Shown here: piece after piece, positions 26,274-33,823 of the stretch | Layout: every line of letters starts with the position of its first letter | Position numbering within the stretch: position 1 is the first letter of the stretch | Assembly (NCBI GenBank): GCA_013112715.1 | Contig: JABFGB010000006.1 | Location: 167,674 to 231,673, forward strand | Direction of reading: 5' to 3' | From: Chloroflexota bacterium | Lineage (GTDB): Bacteria; Chloroflexota; Anaerolineae; Aggregatilineales; J027 | DNA length: 64,000 nt | Program-made: the position numbers and the translations under genes | Notes under the pieces: generated by a model | Databases searched by the model: none | The model's input: only the letters and a program-made list of their open reading frames with translations | Told to the model about the DNA's origin: nothing

Positions 26274-28025
26274 CTAGATGGGCTGCTCATTCCGCAAAAC
26301 GCGCACATGGCGGAATGGCTCCGTACCATAACTCTTGGAGACGAGGTTTTCGTCCCGAATGAGTTCGTGCTGACGGCGGCGGATATGTGGCGACTGCGGA
26401 CGCAAATCTACATAGTACACCGCGCCATCACGGATTTTGTCAATGGCCTGTCGTGTTTCTTCCATCGCTTCGGCGAAGGGGTCAACATGGGTGTTCAGGT
26501 CAATGCCGAACAAATCTGCCAAGAAGTTTTCTACTTGATTGGCAGTATTGGCCCGCAAGACATGAATCGCCACATTGCGCCGTTCCGCGTCCACAATGAG
26601 CTTAGGTCGCTGACGATAGTAAGTTTTCACCGTGACCAGTACATCCGCACTTCGCAGATCATCTACCAGATGAATTGGTACGTTCAATCGTTCGGCGGCT
26701 TCCGTCAAACGATTACGTGCCACTCCATAGGCATAGATTTTGATTTGCCGATTTTTCAACTGCTGGGGCAATGGAAGCGGCTGAGTATGGTCAGGATCAG
26801 AATCATCCATCATCAACGTCGTGGTATTTTCCAATGGCATTGATTTAGGTCTAGGTGGAGCGGCAATCGCAGCGTGTTCACGGTTGCCATTTTTCGTCGC
26901 CACAATAGACTCATCATGGTCGCGGTGTTCTCGGCGTTCTGTTTTATGCCGTTTGCCATTACCCCCACTCGCCCGTAGATCAACGACTTCACGGGCATGG
27001 CTGCGGTCTGGCACCAGTGTGGTTTCAGGGATAATCATTTCTTTATGAATGGCCCCGTTCTCATCACGCCAACGCACTTCTACAGGTAGTGGCCGCCCGC
27101 GCAACTGTGAGTCAACCGCCGCCCCGACATCGTTATGGATAACCATACGATCACGGGCTTGGATTTCGATCAACACATCAAAGGTTGGGGGCGCACGTCG
27201 CTCCAAAACAGTCTTCTGAGTACCACGTCGCCGCGCCTCTTCGTCCGAAAGCGTCACCGACTCCACTCCACCGACTAGATCGGAAAGGGTGGGGTTACGC
27301 AAGATATTTTCCAACGTATTGCCGTGTGCTGTGCCAATCAATTGCACCCCGCGTTCGGCAATGGTACGGGCGGCCTGCGCTTCTAGCTCACGCCCAATTT
27401 CGTCAATAATGATGGTTTCGGGGTTGTGGTTTTCCACCGCCTCGATCATCACTTCATGTTGTAGGGTTGGTTGCGCCACCTGCATCCGGCGTGAATTGCC
27501 GATTGCGGGATGTGGCACGTCACCATCCCCACCGATTTCATTTGAGGTATCCACAATCACCACGCGGCGGGAAGCCCCCAAGACACGAGCAGCCTCACGC
27601 AGCATCGTCGTTTTGCCTACGCCGGGTGGCCCCAGCAGCAGTACACTTTGCTTGGACTGGATAATGTCTTCGATAATGTCAATCGTGCCATAGACCGCAC
27701 GGCCCACGCGACACGTCAACCCGACGACATCCCCGCGTCGGTTGCGGATAGCGCTGATACGGTGAAGGGTACGTTCAATGCCCCCGCGATTGTCGGCGTC
27801 AAACATCGCAATCCGCGAGACCACATACTCCAATTCTTCATGAGTTATTTCGTGGTCGCTCAACGGATGATTACCGTCAAGATAGCGTGCCATCGGGACT
27901 CGTCCTAGATCGAGGACGACTTCCAACAGCATATCATGACGGCCCAGCTTGTCTAACGTGGCGACAATGGCAGGAGGCCAGATTTCCTTCAGCCGGTCAA
28001 TGTCATCAGTTATCCGATGTTCCAT
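26274..28025 (-). CDS. Ycf45/SpoIIIAA-like AAA ATPase with R3H domain
   Basis: A 583-residue protein of the chloroplast Ycf45/R3H family. The ATPase core (about residues 120-330) has LLLGPPGVGKTTMLREAARV (Walker A), NPETIIIDEIGRELEAQAA (Walker B) and the family block RRMQVAQP..QHEVMIEAVENH. A basic linker follows, then a domain near residue 430-500, and at the C-terminus an R3H single-stranded nucleic-acid-binding motif (RRRQHELIRDENLVSKSYG). The role of this conserved family is not established; an RNA- or DNA-dependent ATPase is likely. GGAGAAA precedes the start. Confidence 0.87.
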   Translation of the reverse strand: MEHRITDDIDRLKEIWPPAIVATLDKLGRHDMLLEVVLDLGRVPMARYLDGNHPLSDHEITHEELEYVVSRIAMFDADNRGGIERTLHRISAIRNRRGDVVGLTCRVGRAVYGTIDIIEDIIQSKQSVLLLGPPGVGKTTMLREAARVLGASRRVVIVDTSNEIGGDGDVPHPAIGNSRRMQVAQPTLQHEVMIEAVENHNPETIIIDEIGRELEAQAARTIAERGVQLIGTAHGNTLENILRNPTLSDLVGGVESVTLSDEEARRRGTQKTVLERRAPPTFDVLIEIQARDRMVIHNDVGAAVDSQLRGRPLPVEVRWRDENGAIHKEMIIPETTLVPDRSHAREVVDLRASGGNGKRHKTERREHRDHDESIVATKNGNREHAAIAAPPRPKSMPLENTTTLMMDDSDPDHTQPLPLPQQLKNRQIKIYAYGVARNRLTEAAERLNVPIHLVDDLRSADVLVTVKTYYRQRPKLIVDAERRNVAIHVLRANTANQVENFLADLFGIDLNTHVDPFAEAMEETRQAIDKIRDGAVYYVDLRPQSPHIRRRQHELIRDENLVSKSYGTEPFRHVRVLRNEQPI

Positions 28026-28094
28026 ATGGTTTGTTGTTTTTCTCCAGAGTTGTTTTAACGCATAACGAACATGCGTAGGGCGACAAACCGACCC

Positions 28095-29186
28095 CTAGCG
28101 CAGCGGTTCAATCGAAATTTCCGCTGAACTTACGAGCGTGCCAAATTCCAAAGTGGCCCGTGCTGGCTCTGTCCCGTTTTCCATTCGTGCTACGGTGTGT
28201 TTGACAAACACCGCCTGCTGGTCACCCGCTACTAGGCCCAACAGATTCAGCGGTATTCGCAGCCAATCTTGATAAGATCGCACCGCAAAATACATGGGCA
28301 GGCGTTCGGCTTTTGACCAACAATTGATGGCATGTTCAAGGATGGCTTCCGCTTCTTCATACACGTCCGGGTGTAGATAGGGCTTGACCATTAACCCCGC
28401 TTTGCCTTCAATCACCGACAGATAACCGAGTAGTCGTTGTTCACCAATGACCTCCACCACCAGACTGCCGGCATTAATCTCCGGTAGAGGGTCAGCCTGT
28501 TGGATAAGACTTGGCACCAACGCGGCATGAAGCGCTTGTACGCGAATCATGTCAATTTCATTGGCAGGCCGCACATGCAACCGCTCCAACGAACTACTTG
28601 CCCGGATTGGTCCCGGCGCTCTTCGGAAAATGGTCTGTCGAGCGTAGACGACAAACCCCGCTTTACGCAGCAGCTTAAACGCACTATGTTCATGCTCTAG
28701 CACCTCCGCTGTAATTGTCCACGCACCCCGCCGCCCTGCTGTATGAACTAGCCCGTCAATTAACTGCAACCATGCCACATAATCGAGATTTTCTTGTGGA
28801 ATGGGAGCAAGGCAAGCGATATGCGCGGATCGTTCTCCGACCCGATGCCGAATCTGCCCTATCAATCCATCGTCGCCGTCGCGCATAATCAATGTTGGAA
28901 AACCGAGATCAGCCATTGGCACCATCGCAAGCAGTGCCGCTTCCAAAGGATTAATCCCTCGGGTAAGTGCAATGGTCGTGTCGGTCAGTAGTTGGCGTGA
29001 TGCCAGACGACGCACGAGAGCGAGGTCCATTGGGGTTGGGGCAAAGGGGCGAACGTCAGTCACAAATTTGTGTCGTTTTGAGTGGTCCAAAAAAGCTGCA
29101 TAAGCGGTTCTCAGCGAAAACTCCACGAGCGCATCCCACAAAATTGTGCGCCCAATTAAAAGTATTGTATCACAAGCCATGCCCAT
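28095..29186 (-). CDS. Uncharacterised protein with GNAT-like halves
   Basis: A protein of about 340-364 residues not assigned to a named family. The segment EHEHSAFKLLRKAGFVVYAR (about residue 170) looks like the end of a GNAT acetyltransferase fold, and a second similar fold may follow, giving a tandem degenerate arrangement. No acetyl-CoA loop (RxxGxG/A) is seen, so activity is doubtful. The start is uncertain: ATG at 29186 is the first, but a TGATACAAT extended -10 lies inside this stretch (29164-29172), which would make GTG at 29126 the true start. The next minus-strand gene is the Ycf45-like ATPase, 70 bases on. Confidence 0.65.
   Translation of the reverse strand: MGMACDTILLIGRTILWDALVEFSLRTAYAAFLDHSKRHKFVTDVRPFAPTPMDLALVRRLASRQLLTDTTIALTRGINPLEAALLAMVPMADLGFPTLIMRDGDDGLIGQIRHRVGERSAHIACLAPIPQENLDYVAWLQLIDGLVHTAGRRGAWTITAEVLEHEHSAFKLLRKAGFVVYARQTIFRRAPGPIRASSSLERLHVRPANEIDMIRVQALHAALVPSLIQQADPLPEINAGSLVVEVIGEQRLLGYLSVIEGKAGLMVKPYLHPDVYEEAEAILEHAINCWSKAERLPMYFAVRSYQDWLRIPLNLLGLVAGDQQAVFVKHTVARMENGTEPARATLEFGTLVSSAEISIEPLR
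29164..29172 (-). promoter_or_regulatory. Extended -10 promoter near the start of the GNAT-like gene
   Basis: On the minus strand TGATACAAT (TGn plus TACAAT). If used, transcription would start near 29157, downstream of the first ATG. Confidence 0.45.
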
Positions 29187-29283
29187 TCGCGGCAAAAATT
29201 TATAGACTTCTTACTAAAATTAGCGCCATGTCATGAGATGGATAGAAATCGGTATTGCTCAAGCGGAAAATTAGGCAGAAAAT

Positions 29284-29310
29284 GAAAAACCCCTGCCCAG
29301 CGCAGAGGTT
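29284..29310 (-). terminator. Rho-independent terminator after the cupin gene
   Basis: On the minus strand a stem of 9 bp with one mismatch (AACCTCTGC with GCAGGGGTT) is followed by a T-run. It lies about 30 bases after the cupin stop. Confidence 0.75.
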
Positions 29311-29339
29311 CATGTTTCAAAGGGTGATTGAGAGGAATT

Positions 29340-29678
29340 TTAGCGGCGGGCGGCGGGTGTACCTTCAACGCACATGACGCCCTGAGGGCCAACGGTAATG
29401 CTGTGCCGCGCTCCGGCTGCAATGTCAATGCGGTCGCCTTTTTTCAGTACCACACGCTGACGGGTATCAGGCAGAAATACTTCCATGCTGCCCTCCACAC
29501 AATAGAGCGATTTGGCGTGTCCGTGACTGCGAACCCCATACCGATAATTGGCATTATTCGACCATTTAAAGGGTCGTAATCCATCTTGCTCCAGCTGATG
29601 GGTCATCAAGGCAAGCGTTGGATGTTGACTGCCGTGCCAGCGAACGACGCGCAGCATATCAGTTTTTGTTGCGGACAT
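29340..29678 (-). CDS. Cupin-domain protein
   Basis: A 112-residue single-domain cupin. The two cupin blocks are recognisable: RSHGHAKSLYCVEGSMEVFLP (with histidines likely to bind a metal) and KKGDRIDIAAGARHSITVG. Small cupins serve as metal-dependent enzymes or ligand sensors; the substrate is unknown. It is monocistronic between an inverted-repeat-rich upstream region and its own terminator, which suggests separate regulation. Confidence 0.85.
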   Translation of the reverse strand: MSATKTDMLRVVRWHGSQHPTLALMTHQLEQDGLRPFKWSNNANYRYGVRSHGHAKSLYCVEGSMEVFLPDTRQRVVLKKGDRIDIAAGARHSITVGPQGVMCVEGTPAARR

Positions 29679-29700
29679 ATAACTCCAAAGTCCCTTCCAA

Positions 29701-29752
29701 AATTTGGTCTAAGTAACAAACCAAATTCTAATAATTGAATTGTCATTCAATT
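29701..29752. repeat. Two adjacent inverted repeats upstream of the cupin gene
   Basis: AATTTGGT (29701-29708) pairs with ACCAAATT (29720-29727). Immediately after, AATTGAAT (29733-29740) pairs with ATTCAATT (29745-29752) with a 4-base spacer. Both are perfect, lie within the 90-base gap and lack a T-run. They are candidates for operator sites of a repressor controlling the cupin gene. Confidence 0.55.
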
Positions 29753-29768
29753 GATGCCGGACAACATA

Positions 29769-30329
29769 TTATATCAATCCTAAATATTTTTCAAGCATCC
29801 AGCATGGCTCGTTGACTTGTACAATTTCACCAAGATGATTTACATACTGCCATTTACCGGGGTCATCCGCATACACGGTATAGTCATGGCGTTCGTACAA
29901 TCGCCGCGCCCCCACATTGGTTTTAGCAACCGAGATGGTTGACCATTGGTTGTCGTGCTGCACCAACAGTCGCTCGGCCTCTTGCAACAACCGTGTCCCA
30001 ATTCCTCGGTTATGGAGGTGTTCCATGACCCGCAGTGCGTAAAGATACCCTCGTCGGACGGGTTCATCTTCTTCGGTGTGATAACGATTACGTTTATAGG
30101 GGGTCGGCTGTCCGGGCAAAATAAAGACATGCCCTACTGGGAACCCACCTAAATCGGCAATCAGCATCAGGCGTTTGCCCAGACGTTGGTCTTCATAGGT
30201 CAGCCGGAACATGCGCCGAAAATGGGTATATTGACCATACCACTCCAATTTAGGCAAATCTTCGGGAATGGCTAACCGCAGTTGTAAATCGAGTTCGAGG
30301 TGCATTGAAGCGACAACAGTGATGTCCAT
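29769..30329 (-). CDS. GNAT-family N-acetyltransferase
   Basis: A 186-residue acetyl-CoA-dependent acetyltransferase. Motif A is clear (GYLYALRVMEHLHNRGIGTR, with the RGIGT acetyl-CoA loop), followed by LLQEAERLL and the motif B segment AKTNVGARRLYERHDYTVY. The substrate is unknown. The start is two bases after the stop of the nucleotidyltransferase fusion gene, so the two are translationally linked. Confidence 0.87.
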   Translation of the reverse strand: MDITVVASMHLELDLQLRLAIPEDLPKLEWYGQYTHFRRMFRLTYEDQRLGKRLMLIADLGGFPVGHVFILPGQPTPYKRNRYHTEEDEPVRRGYLYALRVMEHLHNRGIGTRLLQEAERLLVQHDNQWSTISVAKTNVGARRLYERHDYTVYADDPGKWQYVNHLGEIVQVNEPCWMLEKYLGLI

Positions 30330-30331
30330 AA

Positions 30332-32926
30332 TTATTCCACTTCGGTCAACAGACTTGCTAGGAACGCCGCCTCTTCTTCAGCTGATTGAATTTCACCATC
30401 CAGCCATGCCCGCCGAACTTCGCGTAAAAGCTGACCAATAATTGGCCCACGCTTTAATCCTAGTGTAAGGAGGTTGTTGCCATTGATAGTAGGATGAATG
30501 TGACGCCATTCCATGACAAAATGTACAATTTTCTGCCGCAGAAAGGCAAAGGGGGCGGCGGCCCAATTCACTAACCAACTCACTTCCCCTAACGATTCCA
30601 ACGCATAAACCACTGAACTGCGCGGCGTCTCAGGGGTAAATTGCAACACCACCTGATAGCCTTTGCATACGGCGACGAGGTGGTCAACGTTCGTCTTGGA
30701 AATCATCAAGCGCTGACCCAGTTGACGTAACTCGTCCTCAGTAAACCGCACCACTAAAATAGCGAACATAGCCACCCGCCAGTCATCAAAATCGGGGGAT
30801 AAGGTGAGCGGGTGAAATTCCTTCGCATACAGTAGCGCCCGAATCGCCCCTTCCGACCAGTCATCCAAACGTAATTGGGGATGGATTTGGCGCAATAGGC
30901 CCAATTCATCCATCCGGCGGAGGCCCCGTAATGGCTGCTGCTCCGCCATAATGAGATTTAATTCGTGCCGCACCCGTTCGCCCGATACCCGATCTAGAAA
31001 CGGGAGGGCGTCATGTAATAAATGTTCGGTACGCGGCTCGATTTGAAAGCCAAACCGCTGCTCAAATCGGATGGCTCGTACCATGCGCGTCGGGTCGTCC
31101 ACAAAACTCAAACTATGCAGTACGCGGATCAGGCCGTCGTGCAAATCGCGTTGTCCGTTGTAATAATCCAGCAACTCCCCCATTGGTTCGGGGGCCAGCC
31201 GGATTGCCATTGTGTTGATGGTGAAATCCCGCCGATGCAGGTCTTGTTTAATCGAGCTTTGCCGAACGGTGGGTAGCGCGGTGGGTTCTTCATAAAACTC
31301 AGCGCGGGCGGTTGCAAAATCTATGAAATCCGGCCCATTGGCTAAATTGAGTCGGGTGGCATCTAGCACCCATTTTGCCGTGCCAAATTGGGTGTGAAAA
31401 TGAACAACTCCCCCATATTTTTCACATAGGCTTTCCACCAAACGTGGTACATCGCCTTCGACCACAAAATCAATGTCCAGATTGGGCACATCCAGCAGCA
31501 GATCACGCACAAAGCCGCCCACCAGATATAGCCCCATTTGAGCTACCTGTGCTTCTTGGGCGATGGTCAAAATCAACTGCCATACATCGTTGGGCAGAAC
31601 GTGTGCCAATTTTTGGTATATCAAGGTGGGTTGATTGGCATAAGGAGGTGGTTCCGTCCAGCGCCGAATAAGGTCAGTACGGGTTACAATCCCGATGATC
31701 TTGCCATCTTCGTTGAGGACGGGCATTTGTCCCCAACCGGAATCCATCATTTTTTGGCGCAGTGCTTCTAATCCATCGTTCGGTTGCACATAGACCTGTC
31801 CCGCTTCCATGATGGCGGCAATAGGTTGCTGACCCATCTGATGATTCATGGCCCGATCTACCGCGCGGCGAGTCAAGAGGCCCACCAGTGCTTTTCCGTC
31901 GAGTACCGGATAGCCTTCATGCCCGGAACGCTGCATCAAGAGAGCAGCTTCTTTAATGGGGGTTTTGGCTGAGATGGTCTGTACACGCCCCCCTGACATC
32001 AACTCTGCGACGCGCACACTGGGTTTTATAATCTGGGGCAGCAGACTTTCAATCTGGGCTTGTATACTGGCAATGTCCCCATCCCGGATAAGTGCAGCAG
32101 CGGCGCGATCATGCCCTCCTCCACCTAATTGATCGGCGATTACTGAAACATCAATTTCGGGGGTGGTGCTGCGGGCTACCAGTTGGACATTTTGCCCCAT
32201 CTGTACCAGCAAAAACATTGCATCGGGGTCAAATAGGTCGCTCAGTTTGGGGGCCAGCGATGAAATCTCGGCGATTTGTTCGGCAGCCTGTGCTGTCGCT
32301 ATTAAAATCCAATGGCCCATGACCTCAATCGTTTCCGCCGAGTCGCGCAGTTGGTCATAAAGTTCGAGTTGGTCGTCTTGCAAGGGGTGGCGCAAAAAAT
32401 CGCGTACCAGATCAAGCTGTGCGCCTTGCTCCAACAGCCATGCCACCGCCTGAATGTCGCGCACCGTTGTTCGACTGTAGGTCAACGATCCTGTGTCCTC
32501 ATGAATCCCCAACATCAGCAAGGTTGCTTCAAGAGAATTGATTTGTACGTTGTGACGACGAATTTTTTCGACGAGTAAGGTAGTATTGGCCCCAAGCGTC
32601 TCACCTTCGAATTCATAATGGGCGGGACGGTCAGGGTTAGGGGCATGATGGTCAATGACGTGGACGGGTGTTTTGGGCCGAATGCCACGCATATTGGCAA
32701 TCGTCTGGGTATCTACCACATAGGCCCGTTCAATTTTGGGGTGGCGTGTCAAATCCTCTTCATGGATGGCGGGCAAGAGGCTGGCATAGAGGGTGAGGAA
32801 ATTGCGCACATTGCGATTGACCCGGCTTGGCAAAACGGCGGTTGCTTGTGGATCAAGTTTGGTCATTGCCAGCAGCGAGGCGATTGCATCAAAATCAGCG
32901 TTATTGTGGGTTAAGATGAGCCGCAC
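30332..32926 (-). CDS. DHH phosphoesterase-CBS-tRNA nucleotidyltransferase fusion
   Basis: An 864-residue protein. Residues 1-310 form a DHH/DHHA1 phosphoesterase (LTHNNADFDAIASLLAM, DHHAPNPDRP, GGGGHDRAAAA); residues about 315-430 are two CBS repeats (MSGGRVQTIS to IIGIVTRTDLIRRW); residues about 450-864 are a class II tRNA nucleotidyltransferase/poly(A) polymerase head (LVGGFVRDLLLDVPNLDIDF, HRRDFTINTMAIRL, DDPTRMVRAIRFEQRF). This order is known from A-adding tRNA enzymes in Aquifex, Deinococcus and cyanobacteria, where a separate CC-adding enzyme completes the CCA end. Whether it adds A or all of CCA cannot be decided here. Start is GTG with AAGGG upstream. The GNAT gene follows two bases on. 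Confidence 0.9.
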   Translation of the reverse strand: MRLILTHNNADFDAIASLLAMTKLDPQATAVLPSRVNRNVRNFLTLYASLLPAIHEEDLTRHPKIERAYVVDTQTIANMRGIRPKTPVHVIDHHAPNPDRPAHYEFEGETLGANTTLLVEKIRRHNVQINSLEATLLMLGIHEDTGSLTYSRTTVRDIQAVAWLLEQGAQLDLVRDFLRHPLQDDQLELYDQLRDSAETIEVMGHWILIATAQAAEQIAEISSLAPKLSDLFDPDAMFLLVQMGQNVQLVARSTTPEIDVSVIADQLGGGGHDRAAAALIRDGDIASIQAQIESLLPQIIKPSVRVAELMSGGRVQTISAKTPIKEAALLMQRSGHEGYPVLDGKALVGLLTRRAVDRAMNHQMGQQPIAAIMEAGQVYVQPNDGLEALRQKMMDSGWGQMPVLNEDGKIIGIVTRTDLIRRWTEPPPYANQPTLIYQKLAHVLPNDVWQLILTIAQEAQVAQMGLYLVGGFVRDLLLDVPNLDIDFVVEGDVPRLVESLCEKYGGVVHFHTQFGTAKWVLDATRLNLANGPDFIDFATARAEFYEEPTALPTVRQSSIKQDLHRRDFTINTMAIRLAPEPMGELLDYYNGQRDLHDGLIRVLHSLSFVDDPTRMVRAIRFEQRFGFQIEPRTEHLLHDALPFLDRVSGERVRHELNLIMAEQQPLRGLRRMDELGLLRQIHPQLRLDDWSEGAIRALLYAKEFHPLTLSPDFDDWRVAMFAILVVRFTEDELRQLGQRLMISKTNVDHLVAVCKGYQVVLQFTPETPRSSVVYALESLGEVSWLVNWAAAPFAFLRQKIVHFVMEWRHIHPTINGNNLLTLGLKRGPIIGQLLREVRRAWLDGEIQSAEEEAAFLASLLTEVE

Positions 32927-32961
32927 CGGACGTGCCCTTGTTCAATTTGGCCGCTAAACAA

Positions 32962-32998
32962 AAATGGGGCATACCCCAAGCGGAAGTATACCCCATTT
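32962..32998 (-). terminator. Rho-independent terminator after plsY
   Basis: On the minus strand a 13-bp stem with one mismatch (arms 32986-32998 and 32962-32974) is followed by a T-run. It lies directly after the plsY stop. Confidence 0.9.
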
Positions 32999-33014
32999 CT
33001 GAAGCGTGTCTATT

Positions 33015-33659
33015 TTAGGAGGCGCGTTCACCCAAGCGGCGTTCTTTGCCCTTGATGAGCGCCTTAATGTTCTCGCGGTGGCGATAGAAAATCATGGCTG
33101 TGACGGCGATGTACCCCACATATACGGGGTCGGCTTCTTTAAGGATGACCATACCAATCATGACTGCCGAAACAAAAGCAACACTAGCAAGTACGCCCAG
33201 CGAAACGTAGCGGGTCACAAATACAATAGTGGCCCACAGCATCAGGCAAATGGCAATAATCAGCGGCGGGACTAACAGCACCCATGTTCCAGTAGCTGTT
33301 GCGGCGCCCTTGCCACCACGAATCCGTCCCGTAATGAGCGAGGCGAAGATTGACCAATTATGACCGACTACCACCGCAATCGCCGCGATAATCATGGCTG
33401 CGGAAGAATAATCATGGGCATGATGCGAGGCGATCTCACGGGCCAATAACAGTGCGCCGATGCCTTTAAAGCCGTCGAGCAGCCAAACCAGCAAACCCCA
33501 TTGGAAGCCGAGCGCACGGGCGGTATTATTGGCACCCATGTTGCCGCTGCCGACCTCAAAAATGTTAATCCCGTGCAGCCGACCAATAACATAGGCAGTC
33601 GGGAACGAGCCGATTAGATAGCTGGTAATTGCGATGGTTAAAACTTCTTGGAAACTCAT
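33015..33659 (-). CDS. plsY: Acyl-phosphate glycerol-3-phosphate acyltransferase PlsY
   Basis: A 214-residue membrane enzyme with about five helices that makes lysophosphatidic acid from acyl-phosphate and glycerol-3-phosphate. Family motifs are conserved: SYLIGSFPTAYVIGR, the glycine-rich VGSGNMGANNTARALG, the lysine-rich loop GRIRGGKGAATATG and RHRENIKALIKGKERRLG at the C-terminus. Single gene between a divergent GH57 gene and a strong terminator. Confidence 0.95.
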   Translation of the reverse strand: MSFQEVLTIAITSYLIGSFPTAYVIGRLHGINIFEVGSGNMGANNTARALGFQWGLLVWLLDGFKGIGALLLAREIASHHAHDYSSAAMIIAAIAVVVGHNWSIFASLITGRIRGGKGAATATGTWVLLVPPLIIAICLMLWATIVFVTRYVSLGVLASVAFVSAVMIGMVILKEADPVYVGYIAVTAMIFYRHRENIKALIKGKERRLGERAS

Positions 33660-33823
33660 AGGTCGCCATGCCTCATGGACTGGGTTATTATCGTGCGATA
33701 AGCTGGCACAATAATGATAACACCGTTGATTCTGGAACGGTGCGCTTTTGCCAAAATGTATTTAAATCTTTTTAAAAAGTTGTTGTATTCTGTACAAGTC
33801 AAATACAAAAGTCGGAGTTGGCG

